Assembly (NCBI RefSeq): GCF_016545825.1
Contig: NC_052612.1
Coordinates: 6,882,001-6,946,000, forward strand
Direction: 5' to 3'
Origin: Eucalyptus grandis
Taxonomy: Eukaryota > Streptophyta > Magnoliopsida > Myrtales > Myrtaceae
Length of the DNA stretch: 64,000 bases
The notes beneath the pieces were generated by a model. It saw only the letters and a list, made by a program, of their open reading frames with translations, did not search any database and was not told the DNA's origin. The translations under genes were made by a program, and so were the position numbers. How positions within the stretch are numbered: the first letter of the stretch is position 1; every line of letters begins with the position of its first letter. Below, piece after piece: positions 34,640-46,980 of the stretch.

Positions 34640-36226
34640 CCTTGGATCACTTGTTGCTGCAAATTCCTATTTTCTCTCTTAACAGCTCAAATTTTCCAGC
34701 CTGAAGTGGTTTTGTGAACGTATTTGCAAGCTGATCTTCAGATCTGCAATAGATCAACTTAACTTCACCACTTTGTTACACCTCACGCAGAAAGAAAAAT
34801 TTGACTTTAAAATGCTTGGTTTTGCCATGGAAAACTGGATTCTGTGATATTGCTAGAGCAACCTGATTGTCCACATTGACTTCGATACAATCACTGGAAT
34901 TCAACCACAAATCCTTCATTATCTTCTTTAGCCACAAAGCTTGATTTGCAGCTGTAGTAGCTGCTATAAACTCAGCCTCTACAGTAGACTGAGCTACAAT
35001 CTCTTGCTTTTTAGAACATCAGGAGAAACAAGCAAAACCAAAACTGAAACAATATCCAGACGTACTCTTCATGTCATTTATTGAACCGGCCCAGTCACTA
35101 TTAGAAAATTCTTGCAAATTAAACTTCTGACATTTCTTAAACTTCACACCAAAGAACAATGTTCATTTGAGATATCTCAAGACCCTTTTTACTGCAATCA
35201 AATGTAACTGACTAGGACTATTCATAAACCTGGATAAAATACTTACAACAAATAGAATATTTGGTCTGGTTGCTGTAAGATACATGAGACACCCAATCAG
35301 ACTTCTATACATAGAAGTATCTACTGCATCTGTTCCATCATTCTTGTGCAGCTTCTCTTTAGCAACCATAGGAGTGCTTACACTTCAACAATCTTCCATC
35401 TGAAACTTCTTTAGAATTTCCTTCATCTATTTTTTCTGACAGATGAAGATCTCATTTGAAGCTTGTTTGACTTCCAAACCCAAAAAATAAGTCATTTTTT
35501 CCAAGTCCGATATCTCAAAAACTGCAAATAGATCTCGCTTCACCTTCTCTATCAATTCCATATCATTCCCTATCACTAATAGATTATCTACATAAAGTGA
35601 CAGAATTATAACATTGTGATTCACCTTCTTGACATAAAGAGTGAACTCACTTAAGCTTTTTACAAAGCCAAAATCCTATAAATATCGATCTATATTCCCA
35701 TACCAAGCTCTTGGAGCCTGCTTCAGTCCATATAGAGGTTTCCTTAACCTATATACACTCTCTTCTTGCCCGTTGATACTGAAGCCTTCAGGTTGTTCAA
35801 CAAAATCTCCTCCTCAAGCTCTCCATTCAGGAATGCAGACTTGACATCTAACTGAAATATAGGCCACCCCTTCTCTGTTGCAATAGCTAACAGTGACCTT
35901 ATTGTATCAAGTCGTGCAATAGGAGCAAATGTTTCAGAATAGTCTACTCCCCATATTTGTGCATAGCCTTTTACCACCAGTCTAGCTTTGTGTTTATTGA
36001 CAGAACCATCAGGATTAAGTTTTATTATAAACACCCACTTAACCCCAATCACATTCTTATCAGATGGTCTATCAACAAGCTCTCATGTGTGGTTTTTCTG
36101 GATCATTGCAATCTCCTCCTACATTGCTGTAATCCACCTCTAATCCTCCTTAGCTTCCACAAAGTTAGATGGTTCGAGCATTGCCACATTGCTTTTTTCA
36201 TAGATTTCAGCAAGTGACCTTGTGCC
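34640..36226 (-). pseudogene. Copia RT and RNase H of the RLK1-inserted element
   Basis: The coding order from 36226 is [61 protein letters not shown], then the active-site strand with YVDN where YVDD is required (ILSLYVDNLLVIGND), VPxYRSLIGCLMYLTATRPN, and an RNase H with STSGYCFSFG, QSTVEAEFIAATTAANQA and TFTKPLQAGKFE. Many Trp and Gln codons are stops. Inactive. Confidence 0.88.
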
Positions 36227-37138
36227 TCTCATGTGACACCCCGAACCCTTCGCAGGTCGTCACCAGCGCCGGTGTTACATCTTTTACCATCTCTATCTCT
36301 TGGCTAAATTAAGCCTTGCCAGATTACAGGCATTTTTTTTTTCTTTTTCTTTTAAAGCGGTCCCATGCGCGACTCATAGCGGAAGCAAAATTCACATCGT
36401 CATCTATCTCCCTTCTAACCCATGATACAAATACACACCAGCTAAACATCATGATTTTATAAACGAACATCGACACATTATTTACATATATTTTCAAGAT
36501 GGGATTACTCTCGGGTCGGTACATAACAAGGAAAAGCTAGGACTCAGCCATGTCCAGCCTAAAACCTCAAAAAGAAACCTCGACCCTTAACATCATGTGA
36601 ACAAAGAACCCTCCCATCGAAAGCGTCGGTTTTCTACATCAAAAAGTGATCTAGCTCCTACTCTCGCGTACGGGTCTCACACCCAACCCGGTGTGTCGGG
36701 TGGTGGCGGCAGCGGCATCCCTCGCATCGCTCCATCCCGTCGAACGTGCACGACAGGGAACTCTTGTATGACGGGGCCCCGGCCCGGAGCCGATATCATA
36801 CATAACTAAGCATCGCACTCGGATAAACGTCAATCCGGGCACGGAGGACAATCTATCTCCGTACACTCCACCTCAACATCGGACGGTAGACCGTAAAATA
36901 CCCCACGCAAAAGCAGTAGGTAGCGGCATAGTGCTAATCTGAAATGTTATCCCCAAAGGGGTGAGTACAACCACTCGGCAAATAGGAAATCCAATGACAA
37001 CTCAGTGCACCATGCATACCATCATACAATGCAAGCATTGCTTACCTTTTTGATGTCAAGCGTATTCATGCATCATCATAGCATATATATATCATCATCA
37101 TGGCGTCTCATATATCATTATCATCACATCATCATTAA

Positions 37139-37566
37139 CCATGCATCACCATGCATATCACATCATATCATCATTAGCCATGCATCACCATGCATATCAC
37201 ATCATCATTAGCCATGCATCACCATGCATATCACATCATATCATCATTAGCCATGCATCACCATGCATATCACATCATCATTAGCCATGCATCACCATGC
37301 ATATCACATCATCATTAGCCATGCATCACCATGCATATCACATCATATCATCATTAACCATGCATCACCATGCATATCACATCATATCATCATTAGCCAT
37401 GCATCACCATGCATATCACATCATCATTAGCCATGCATCACCATGCATATCACATCATATCATCATTAACCATGCATCACCATGCATATCATATCATCAT
37501 TAGCCATGCATCACCATGCATATCACATCATCATTAGCCATGCATCACCATGCATATCACATCATA
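37139..37566. repeat. Minisatellite, 12 copies of a 34-39-bp unit
   Basis: The unit is CCATGCATCACCATGCATAT followed by CACATCATCATTAG, with a 5-bp ATCAT expansion in some copies. Short and long units alternate irregularly. It is perfectly regular otherwise, indicating recent amplification. It lies inside the nested solo LTR. Confidence 0.95.
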
Positions 37567-37644
37567 GATCAATTTCCACTTTTATTTATCAATTGATCCC
37601 CACATTATCTTTTCTCAAATCATCAAATTCACCATCATCACCAT

Positions 37645-37915
37645 CCCTTCGGGCAGAAACCTCCGACAGGGATCCCAGTATCCCAGCCATCTCATGGCCA
37701 CTGGGCTTCCGGCCTCCCACATTCCGGGCATCTCGCATCTCAACTAGCATCACGAGGCATTCCCTTCGGACAGAAACCTCCGACAGGGCTTCCGGCCTTT
37801 ACCCTTCTAACCGGGGATCTCGCACCCTAATCCTGGCATCGCGAGTCACTCCCTTCGGGCAGAAACCTCCGCATGGGCTTCCGGCCCCCCACATTCCGGG
37901 CATCCTGTAACTCCC
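37645..37915. repeat. Three-copy repeat of about 100 bp inside the nested solo LTR
   Basis: Copies begin CCCTTCGG(G/A)CAGAAACCTCCG at about 37647, 37759 and 37851, and share GGGCTTCCGGCC and, in two copies, CACATTCCGGGCATC. Confidence 0.8.
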
Positions 37916-40004
37916 AGGGAATCTCTGGAATTATGCCACTCGGCCACCAGATATCATCCTCCGCCACAACCTCTTACTCACATACCATTTTCCACTTTTT
38001 ATCATCCTTTTCATCTTGTTATTTCATGGCATATGATTTACATACATGCATCACAATTCATTATCATTCATACATCAATGCCATATAACAATACATCATA
38101 ATTCATGATCATACATGTATCAATGTCATGTAGCAATGCATCATAATTCCATAGGACTCATGGCCAATAAAATAATCCACCTTTTATTTTATTATTATTT
38201 ATTATTTTATTATTTTATTATTTTATTATTATATTATTATATTATTATATTATTATATTATTTATTTTCATAAATAAATATTATATTTAATATTTATGAT
38301 TTTCCAAAAATCATAATCTTCAATCAATCATTAAACAAACAATTAGAATCAAATTTCACATAAAATCCATGGTTAATTTGCATTTTACATAATTTCCCAA
38401 ATTTCCACAAAATACACACAACATTCGGATCATGGCCAGATTGCACAGTTTTCGAATTAATTCAATTAAAATACTCATATGACCTCCGAAAATTCCCAAA
38501 TTTTACAGGATGATAGCCAACACATTTTCGTGCATTTTTCATGAATAACTCTAAGAAAAATTCTTTATATATTAATTTATATAACTCCACGAAGCTTCTG
38601 GAACCTCTACCGTTTCGTCCAGAACGTACATCACCGAAAAACTTAGGTTCGACCCATCAAATCTCTTTCGTTTCTCCTGAAATTCGAGTATGTTATATAT
38701 CAATGTGTCCTTTACAAGTTTCATGAAGAGATCTAGGTTAAATAACCAAAGCATGATCCTCTTTTAAGTCCTTGAAGTCTCGGGTGTCTCGGTTCACTTC
38801 AACAGAACCATCCGTCTCAAAGATCTAGCTGGTTAACTAGGCTATACTCATTTTTTCTCCTAAAATTTGAGTATGTTATATTTTATGATGTTATCTACAA
38901 CATTCATGAAGACAACAAAGTGAGATCTCCAACAGAAATCAACATGCAACCAAGAAATCAACAAAAGGTCAGTAGGAAATTCGCAGATCTAAAGCCTCCG
39001 TGAAATAGAACTTTTGACCCCTCATATCACCATAGTTTTCCATGAAATTCGAGTATGTCATACCTCAAGATGTTAGCTTCAACTTTCATGAAGACACCGA
39101 AGCCAAAAAATACACTTCAAATACACATGCAAGCTCGAATAAGATACTGTCTACCACCAACCGAACGGAAACAGCCACATAACATGAACACATTCAACCC
39201 TTACTTCGGTATTTCGCCCAAATCACCCCTAAACCCGAACATGCAACCATCAAAACAACATGCAAGAGAAGTTAAGGACCCCCCACTTGCCTCCAAAATG
39301 AACGAACAGCAAGCACAAGGCGGCGTAGGATGGTCGGACAAGGCGGCGACGGCGAGACACGACGGCGGCAACTCTCAGCTCCACCTCCTCTCTCTCGGTC
39401 TCTCCCCTTTCTCGAACACTCTCTCTCTCTCTCTCTCTCACCTTTCTCGGCCAAAATGAGCTAGAGGAACCGGCCACTCTCTTTCCTAATCCCCTTTTTA
39501 TATCCCCTCAATTGCAATGATTAACTCACCTCAACCATGGCCAATGCATGAGGGCTTGTCTTGCCACTTGTAATTCTTGTTTTTAAATTTGAATTTCAAT
39601 GGGCTTGGGCTTAGGCCCAACCGGCCATTTCTCCTTCTTGGGCTGGTCGAACTCCCCTCTTGGGCCCAATGGGCCGACTAGCTTGGCCCACCAAGCTCTA
39701 GGCTAATGGGTCCAAGGCCCATTTCGAAAATAACCCTATTTTCTCTTCTTCTTTTTTTGAATTCCTTTTTATAAATATTTCTAAATTCAAATTTCATCTT
39801 GGCCAAAGTCTTGGGATATTTTTAATTATTGAAATTTAAATCATATGGCCAAGCATTTAAATTTAAATTTCCACAACACAAGCAAAATTCATCAAATTAA
39901 AAGACAAATTGGCTAAAGCATAAGCCATAAAATTCTATCACCTAATTAAAGACATTTAACACACCTTAAGGCTTGGCTTTGAATTTCCGGGATGCCACAT
40001 CTCA

Positions 40005-41461
40005 CTAGTAAATCATCCATACTGTCTTCTAATCCATCTATAACTTCATCAACCTCTACATCTGTTGCAGGTTGTTTTTCGAACTGCTGTTGTTTTGCAC
40101 TCTTTCCTTCCATCCAATTCCACTCATCTTCCCCTAGAAAAATAACATCTCTGCTCACAATCACCTTCTTTGTCATGGGATGGAAAATCCTATAAGCCTT
40201 TGATTGAAGATTATACCCAATAAAGATTCCAAGCTCTACTTTCTTATTCAGCTTGTCCCTCTTGACCTCAGGAACATGAGTGTAACACAAACACCCAAAA
40301 ACCTTCAAATTCTTCATAGAAGGTCTAACACCATGCCAGACTTCAAAAGGTGTTGACTTCTCTAAGGCCTTTGTGGGCAATCTATTCAATAGAAACACTG
40401 CAGTATTAGCTGCCTCAACCCAGAACTTCTTAGGTAACTTCTTCTCCTGCATCATACATCTAGCCATCTCCATAAGGCTTATGTTTTTCCTCTCACTCAC
40501 CCCATTCTGTTGAAGTGAATAGGGAGCAGTGAACTGCTGTACAATTCTTGCTTGCTCACAATTCAACTTAAACTTGTGAGCTGTATACTCAGAACCATTA
40601 TCAGACCTGAGCATTTTAATTTTCTTCCCACTCTGATTCTCAACTAAGGCTTTGAACTTCACAAACACATCAGCAACTTCAGACTTGGCTCGCAGAAAAT
40701 AAATCCAACTCATCCTAGTCATATCATCAGTGAAAGTAATGAAATACCTACTACCATTGAGAGAAGACTCGGACATAGGTCCACATAAATCTGTGTGGAC
40801 TAATTGTAGCTTCTCACATGCTCTCCAGCCTCCTCCTTTGAAAGGAAATTTGGCTTGCTTGCTAAGAAGACAAGTTATGCACCGTGGAAATTCCTCCTCC
40901 AAACTTGGCAAGTCATCTGCCAAGTTATTCCTCTGCATAAACGACATGCTCTTCTTGTGAACATGCCCAAGTCTTTTATGCCATAGCTTTGCATTTTCTT
41001 CTTTGCACTTTAAAGCCATTTGTTGCATCTCTTGTGGCTTGAACATGAAACTCTTGTCCTTCATTGGGATTCTTAGCACTTCTTTGCTATATGCATTATT
41101 AATAAGATGTTCCTTCTCTTCGAACTTCACTTTATAGCCCTTCTCAACTAATTGACCAACACTTAACAAATTCTAGTCAATATTTGGCACAAAAAGAACA
41201 TCACTGATCAGCTTCACCTCCCGATTTCCTTCAATAACCACTGTACCCTTCCCTTACACTTCGATATACTGTCCATTTCCAATTCTAACTCTGGACCTAA
41301 CTGACCTGTCTAGACTCCTAAACAACTTCGAATTGCCAGTCATATGATTGGTACAGCCACTATCCACCAGCCATGCATCATTCCCAACAGAAGATCCAGG
41401 AAATGAAGCTACAAACAAGTGCTCTTCCTCAATTTCATTCACTGCAACCTGTGCTTCTCCT
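40005..41461 (-). pseudogene. Copia protease and integrase of the RLK1-inserted element
   Basis: The aspartic protease motif DSGCTNHMTG lies at about 41360 (frame 41442-41254). After a stop, a frame of 407 codons (41169-39946) begins. It holds LWHKRLGHVHKKSM, the integrase core with HTDLCGP, FITFTDDMTRMSWIYFL, RSDNGSEYT and QQNGVSERKN, and a C-terminal domain with LGIFIGYN. Its last codons run into the nested solo LTR at 39999. Confidence 0.9.
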
Positions 41462-42345
41462 GCTTGCTAGTAATTTTTCTGTTTGTAGATGGTTTCCATG
41501 TGACCCAACTTGTGACATCTTCTGCACCTAGCATCAGGCTTTCTCCAACATCTAAAAAACTGATGATTAGTTCCACCACAATATTGACAAGGTTTTTTGT
41601 TCTTCTTCCATTTGCTAGACTCACCAGAATTTCCTTCTTTTGCTATAAACTTGGAATCACCAGCATTTCCTCTCAACTAAATCCATTTCTTCCATTTGCC
41701 TCCATCATTGGACTTCACTCTAGCTTGCAGTGCACCCTCTACATGCTCTTCTCTTTTCATCAGTCTTCTGTGCTCCTGTGCCTGCAGAGCATTTAATAAT
41801 TCTGCAAGCTTTATATCAGCTAAGTCTCTTGTATTTTCCAAAGACGCTATGGTGGCTTTGAACTTCTCTAGAAGAGACACCAGGATCTTCTAAACAAGCC
41901 TTTTATCCTTCAAGTTAGTTTCTAAAACTTTGATTTTTTCAGCTATCTCAACCAGCCTATCAAAGTACTCCTTCACTGACTCTGAATCCTTCATCTATTG
42001 TCTCTCAAACTCCCTCAAGAGATTCAGCACCTTCATGCCTCTTATCTTCTCATCTCCCTCGTATTCATCCTTCAAGAAGTTCCATATTGCCTTTGCAGAA
42101 TCACATCTCATGATCCTTGTGAAGATAGTGGGTGAAACAGCAGCATACATGCAAGACTTTGCCTTAGCCTTCTTTGGGATTCTCTCTTTATGGTACTTTA
42201 TCTGATTTAAGGTCGGATTAACTGGAAGTGGAGCAACCTCATAATCATTCTCCACAGCCTCCCATAGATTGTGACCCTCCAAGAATGCTGTCATCTTGAC
42301 AGCCCAAGCTTGATAATTTTCCCCAGTAAAGACTGGAGCAACCAT
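41462..42345 (-). pseudogene. Copia gag of the RLK1-inserted element
   Basis: It begins MVAPVFTGENYQAWAVKMTA (42345) and contains a typical Gag helix region. Two zinc knuckles are visible near 41500-41600: CQYCGGTNHQFFRCW, and CRRCHKLGHMETIY, where the last Cys has been lost. Three or four in-frame stops interrupt it (for example after KDKRLV and after KWKKWI). Confidence 0.88.
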
Positions 42346-42464
42346 TGTAGAGAATCAACTCGATCTTGCCTCCATCAGCTTTTTCTTTGCAAATTGGAAG
42401 CAATCTTCACTCACTTACCCTCACTTCATAGTCCCTTAAGATCCTACAAACGCTCTAATACCAA

Positions 42465-42800
42465 TGTTAAAGCTCATAAAACAACAATCAAAATAGAAAA
42501 CATCTTTGTTGTTTGAGGGAGAGAAAGGATAAAAAAAAAAAAAAAAACAGAGCATAGCACTTCATATGTCTTGTGCAAAAGAAAAACTGTCAAGTACCAC
42601 AACTAAATACAAAGCAAAAACTGCTCACATACGTGCAACACATAACTGCACACAAACGTACTATTAACTTCCTAAAAAATAGCAAAAACACCAAATGCAT
42701 AACTAAATGAACTTGGCTGTTTTTTTTAAAAAAAAAAAAAGAAGAGGAAAACAGAGGAAAAAACACGACCGAAAACAGCAGCACTGAGACAATTCCAATA
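42465..42800 (-). repeat. 5' LTR of the RLK1-inserted Copia
   Basis: 336 bp, same start as its partner, ending CAATTCCAATA. The canonical terminal CA is mutated to TA. It is followed by the second GTTAT. Confidence 0.9.
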
Positions 42801-42805
42801 GTTAT

Positions 42806-42975
42806 TCCCATCGACCGCGAGATATCAAAGAGCAAAGCCGTTGCATATATCTGGCGGCAGCTCTCTGGTGAAGCTGTTGTTCGAAAAGCTAATGTTGCCC
42901 AGAGAATGGCTGTACTTGCCGAAATCACGTGGTATGCCTCCCGAGAAATTGTTCATGAACAAAGAGATGGACTGT
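42806..42975 (-). pseudogene. RLK1, 5' fragment on the far side of the Copia insertion
   Basis: Minus-strand LRRs: SISLFMNNFSGGIPRDFGKY, NISFSNNSFTRELPPDICNG, then the GTTAT junction. Joined across the transposon, the sequence continues into FTEPLPDRLG at 34340, so both parts were one gene. Upstream LRRs and the signal peptide are missing. The sequence changes abruptly into the PR10-c 3' end at about 42980. Confidence 0.85.
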
Positions 42976-42984
42976 AAGTGATAC

Positions 42985-43488
42985 TACGTCATGGCTTTTT
43001 CCTTCCTAACCCTGATCTCCTCTTCTTCAACTTGAAGTGCCTCCTTGGTGGTATACTTGCTCGTCATCTTGCAAACCGACCTTCATCACTGACAGCCTCT
43101 CAAACTTGATCTCGTAATCAATCGACTCGATTTTGTCGTCCAATGTGTCACCTTCGATTATCAGCTACCTACACACGAAGTTCTCCTTGTCAAGCTCATC
43201 GATCCGATGCTTCACATTCTTGAAATGACTAGCTGCATTTGTGACCAAACAAGACTTACATTATGAAACTCCCGGCTTGATGAGTGTTTGTTGAGTGTAC
43301 GTACCTTCGGCGATATTAACTTGCTCAATGCTCCCGGCTCCTCCGTCGCCTTGCACGAGCTCCACGCTCTTTATGAACTGAGGCAGGAGCTTTGGGATCA
43401 GGGAATTCAACCCGACGATCAAGGCCTTGAACATGTGAGCTGGTGCAATCGGGCATGTGAGCTCTTGTGTGATGCTGGTTGCACCCAT
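42985..43488 (-). pseudogene. PR-10/Bet v 1 family, copy c
   Basis: Exon 1 (43305-43488) is intact. It starts MGATSITQELTCPIAPAHMF, contains a P-loop QGDGGAGSIEQ, and ends NIAEG at a phase-1 GT donor, the canonical PR-10 intron position. Exon 2 (about 43240-42985) reads SHFKNVKHRIDELDKENFVC, then a stop where the family has Tyr, then IIEGDTLDDKIESIDYEIKF. A frameshift precedes KMTSKYTTKEALQVEEEEIR. The last about 25 residues are lost where it abuts RLK1. It is more divergent from the other copies than they are from each other. Confidence 0.85.
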
Positions 43489-43549
43489 GGCTATTGGCAA
43501 TGAGAAAGAAATAACCCCAGAGAAGTTGGTGCTTCTGAGTCCTGCCAAT

Positions 43550-44440
43550 GCCTCCTATTTATGGTTAGAATTATGTGAATAGGTAGGCTTGGTTTGGCAA
43601 GAGTCACGTATGAGGAAAATAAAAGAGTCAAGGATTCGCGGCCTAAAGAAATGTAAAAGAGGAATTAAGTTGGTCTCTTTTGTTCTCTTGGTCATGAAAA
43701 TGATTTCGGTCCCTTTTCAGATTCAAGTTGTTGAAATATCAAAGTATATGTTCCAAAAGATGAACACAAGAGAGCGCATTCTCATGCTCACATGGGCGGC
43801 CGTCACTTAGAATTGATTGTTGTGGAGTTTGATATGACGATTCAGCGATATCGTAATCAAATGTCCTTGTTTAGACAAGCGAGTGTTCATTGAATTTCAT
43901 TCAATATGTAGCAAACAATAACACTTAATAAATTAGTGATATCACAATAATATGTCGCACAATATAAACATCACATAAAATATTTCTTCACACTCGATGC
44001 CTTAATGTTGTGGTAAATCCATTTCAATTCATCCAATAAGGCCTTTCGTAATCATTTCCATAAAATTTAAAAGAAAAAGGTTAAGGTTGATAAAGCTTCA
44101 CTGACACCGGCGGTTTGACTGGGTCAAAATAGGGTCGGCAACGGGGTGTCCCAAGATCAGCTCATCATCTGAGTGGGAGGGGATGTGGAGGCTGCTGCTT
44201 TTCCGTTATAATTTTCTTCTCTTTTTCTTTTCTTTTTTTCTTTTTCTATTATTGTTGAATCGTTTGATCTCTAATCCATTGTCCCCATCAAGAATCAAGA
44301 TAGGATTAGCTTAAATAGAATTCAAATAGCCGAAGTGTTGCAATAAGATAAGTCTAAACCCTAAACACATTCAACAATTTTTGTATAGCTTTATTGATAT
44401 ATAATAAAAATGTACTTTTCCTTAAAAATTTTACTTATTG
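43550..44440. other. Intergenic sequence between PR10-c and module 2
   Basis: AT-rich, with a T/C-rich run at 44205-44255. No gene or transposon end is seen. From about 44440 the sequence becomes alignable with 49510 onward, marking the start of the duplicated module. Confidence 0.45.
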
Positions 44441-44799
44441 CGGGTTATGAAAAATTGTGCCACATTGATATGTTTAGATGATCGATCTGGGTCAAACGGG
44501 ATCGATTGTCCATATTCGAAATATCAGGCCGCAGTTTACCATGAATTCATTTGTCACTCATGAATTCTCTCCATGTAGCGCAGTTTACCAAATTCCATAA
44601 AACCACTACACCAGATTCCTGCCACACCTTTCATTCTCTCATTCTCAGCAAAGACGAGAACAACAACAATCACCAGCCCAACATGCTTTAACTTCAAACA
44701 CCGAGTGACTCAAACGCTTCTTGTCGCCTATTTAGTTTAGCCCAACCGGACATATTTAATACGTTACATGAACAATAAAAGATAGCGATGAGATCGGCG

Positions 44800-45572
44800 C
44801 AACATGCATCAGGGTTTGCCACGACAGAAGCCTCGATGGCCTTAACCATCGCGTCCGCCTTCTCTTTCCCGGCCTTGATCTCCTCCTCGGTGATATTCAC
44901 CTCGCCAATGGTTAAGTACTTGCTTGTGCTCTTCAACATCGAGCCTCCGTCGGGCGACGCGGTGATCTTCACCTCGTAACTGATCTTCTCAAAGTCGGTG
45001 CCCAGCGGGTCACCCTCGATGATTGAGTAGCAGTAGGTGAAGTTCTCCTTGTCCAAGGCCTAGACCTTGTGCTTTGCCGTCTTGTACCGACTGCCTATCA
45101 AAGTAACAAAGTAACATTCACATTTAGAACTCGCCGGTTTCAACATTGTGAGCACTGATCTTGATGGTGTAGATCCAGCCATTTAGGAATTAACCCCCAA
45201 CCCCAATCCAATACTATTGACTTAGACATGGCCTGATTTTGCCCGATCGAAATCGCGTCACATGATCACTTGCGTAAATTTAAACAGTTAGAAACATCTT
45301 AATTAATCAAGTCATATATCTATCCTTTTCAATGTTCATTATAGTGTTCTAGGTTGAACCCGCCTTGATTCGGAGCGATCCTAAGTTCCTAATACGGAAG
45401 GACTAACTTTCGCAGAAAGTCATACCTCCATCGCCCTCGAGGACTTCAATGCTCTTGACGTCTTGTGGGAGGACCTTGTTGATGAGGTTATCGGCGTCAA
45501 GGAGAGTGGCTCAAACATCTCGGCTGGAGGGATTGGGGACGTGGTCTCGAAGTCATTAGTGATGACACCCAT
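44800..45572 (-). pseudogene. PR-10/Bet v 1 family, copy d
   Basis: The ATG at 45572 gives MGVITNDFETTSPIPPAEMF. A one-base frameshift then breaks the frame (the shifted continuation is [20 protein letters not shown]). The end of exon 1 has lost the [10 protein letters not shown] segment. Exon 2 starts at 45094 as [10 protein letters not shown], then a stop where copy e has Glu. It continues cleanly as [17 protein letters not shown] and KITASPDGGSMLKSTSKYLT to VANPDAC, where the normal stop is also lost. A TATATA box and AG leader like that of copy e lie at about 45690-45710. It is the closest relative of PR10-e. Confidence 0.88.
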
Positions 45573-45839
45573 GACTGGATCCGAACAGAGTTGCTGAAAC
45601 TGAGAAGAGGGTGATGATCAGGAAAAGACTTGGGCGTGATGAAGTTGGTCTCTAGGACTTGGGAGTGAAGAAAGGAGGCTAAACTGAAGATGACATATAT
45701 AGAGAGAGACTGAGTGTGAAGGGTTATGATTACTGAATATTTCCTTCTTACTTAAGAGGGTTTCGTAGAAAATAAATAATTTGAAAAATATTTTCTTAAA
45801 AATAATCACTAAATTTGGATACTGTTTCCAAGCAAAAGT

Positions 45840-46980
45840 TAATTGGTGAGTGTGCTACATATTCTAAATTGATCTAAATCCATATAGAACTCACTAGAAT
45901 TAAAAGTCAAGATTCTCCTTAATATAAATACGATGAAAAAATGCTACCTCATTTCCGAGTGTTCGTCAAAATTGGTTTGTATGTACTATGTTAATCTAAA
46001 TCGCTAAATTTGATGGATTCACGTGGGATCCATACGAAACTCACTAGAATTAAAAGTTCAAATTCCACTTAATATAAATACGGTGCTCTTTCCTCAAAAT
46101 TGTGTTGTCTATACTAAATTGATTTAAATCACTAAATCCGATGGGTTCTTGTGATACCCATATGGAACTCACTAGAATTAAAAATCCAAATTCAGCTTAA
46201 TATAAATATGACCATAGCTCATTTCCGAGTCTTCATCAAAAGTGTGTTTGATGTCCTACATTGATATAAATCACCAAATCTGATGGGTTTGCATGGGATC
46301 CATATAGAACTTACTAGAATTAAAACTCCAAATTCCCCTTGATATAAATACGACACTACCTCATCTCCGAGTCTTCATCAAAATTCTGCTAAAGGTACTA
46401 ACTTAATCTAAATCGCTAAATTTGATGGGTTCACGTGGGATCCATACGAAACTCACTGAAATTAAAAGTTCAGATTCCATTAATATAAATATGATGCTCT
46501 CTCATTGAAATTGCATTGTATGTACTAAATTGATTTAAATTGCTTAATCTGATGGGTTCATGTGGGACTTATATGGAACTCACTAGAATTAAAAGTCTAG
46601 ATTCTGCTTAATATAAATCAACCTTGGCTCATTTCCGAGTCTTCATCAAAAGTGTATTGTGGGTTCACGTGGGATCTATATAGAACTCGTTGAAATTAAA
46701 AGTCCAGATTCCTATTAATATAAATATGACACCACCTCATTTCCGAGTTTTCATCAAAATTATAAGTTAATCTACGGGTTTGTTTTGTTATTATGACTTT
46801 TGAGATTCCCTTTCATGTATTAGTTTGGTAATGAATAGAAATTTCTTTTTGACCCAAAAAAAAATTAATCTAAATCGCTAAATTCTATGAGTTTACATGG
46901 GACCCATATGAAACTATGGAACTCACTAAAATTATAAGTCTAGAATCCACTAGATATAAATATGACGCTAGCTCATTTCC
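45840..46980. repeat. Degenerate tandem-repeat array, unit about 107-150 bp (module 2)
   Basis: Recurring words in order are CTAAATTGATCTAAATCGCTAAAT, GATGGGTTCACGTGGGATCCATA, GAACTCACTAGAATTAAAAGTC, TTAATATAAATACGA and CTCATTTCCGAGTCTTCATCAAA. The ACTCACTAGAATTAAAAG word occurs near 45891, 46041, 46169, 46311, 46453, 46580 and 46923. It lies between PR10-d and PR10-f. Confidence 0.85.

Larger units (their letters stand above)
36232..39999 (-). mobile_element. Nested solo LTR (3768 bp), Tekay-like Ty3 type, inside the Copia pol gene
   Basis: The ends are TGTGACACCCCGAACC and CCGGGATGCCACA (plus strand), near-inverted, flanked by a perfect TCTCA duplication (36227-36231 and 40000-40004). No gag or pol is present, so this is a single LTR left by recombination. 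The minus orientation is suggested by TATAAAAAGGGG on that strand near 39490-39502, followed by an AG-rich leader. It contains a 12-copy minisatellite, a second repeat of about 100 bp, and an AT-rich tract (38180-38280). Confidence 0.88.
34341..42800 (-). mobile_element. Complete decayed Copia retrotransposon inserted in RLK1
   Basis: The LTRs are 34341-34632 and 42465-42800, with a perfect target-site duplication GTTAT (34336-34340 and 42801-42805). On the minus strand, a primer-binding site TTGGTATTAGAGC abuts the 5' LTR, and a purine tract CCAAGGAGGAGTT abuts the 3' LTR. Gag, protease, integrase, RT and RNase H are all present but broken by stops. The element is further split by a nested solo LTR (36232-39999). 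Removing that leaves about 4.7 kb. Confidence 0.93.

Noticed and set aside
37139..37566. Regularly spaced repeats resembling a CRISPR array
   Set aside because: There are no unique spacers; the whole 34-39-bp unit repeats head to tail. The context is a plant LTR.
39946..41169. 407-codon frame as a cellular gene
   Set aside because: It is the integrase part of a Copia element with LTRs and TSD.
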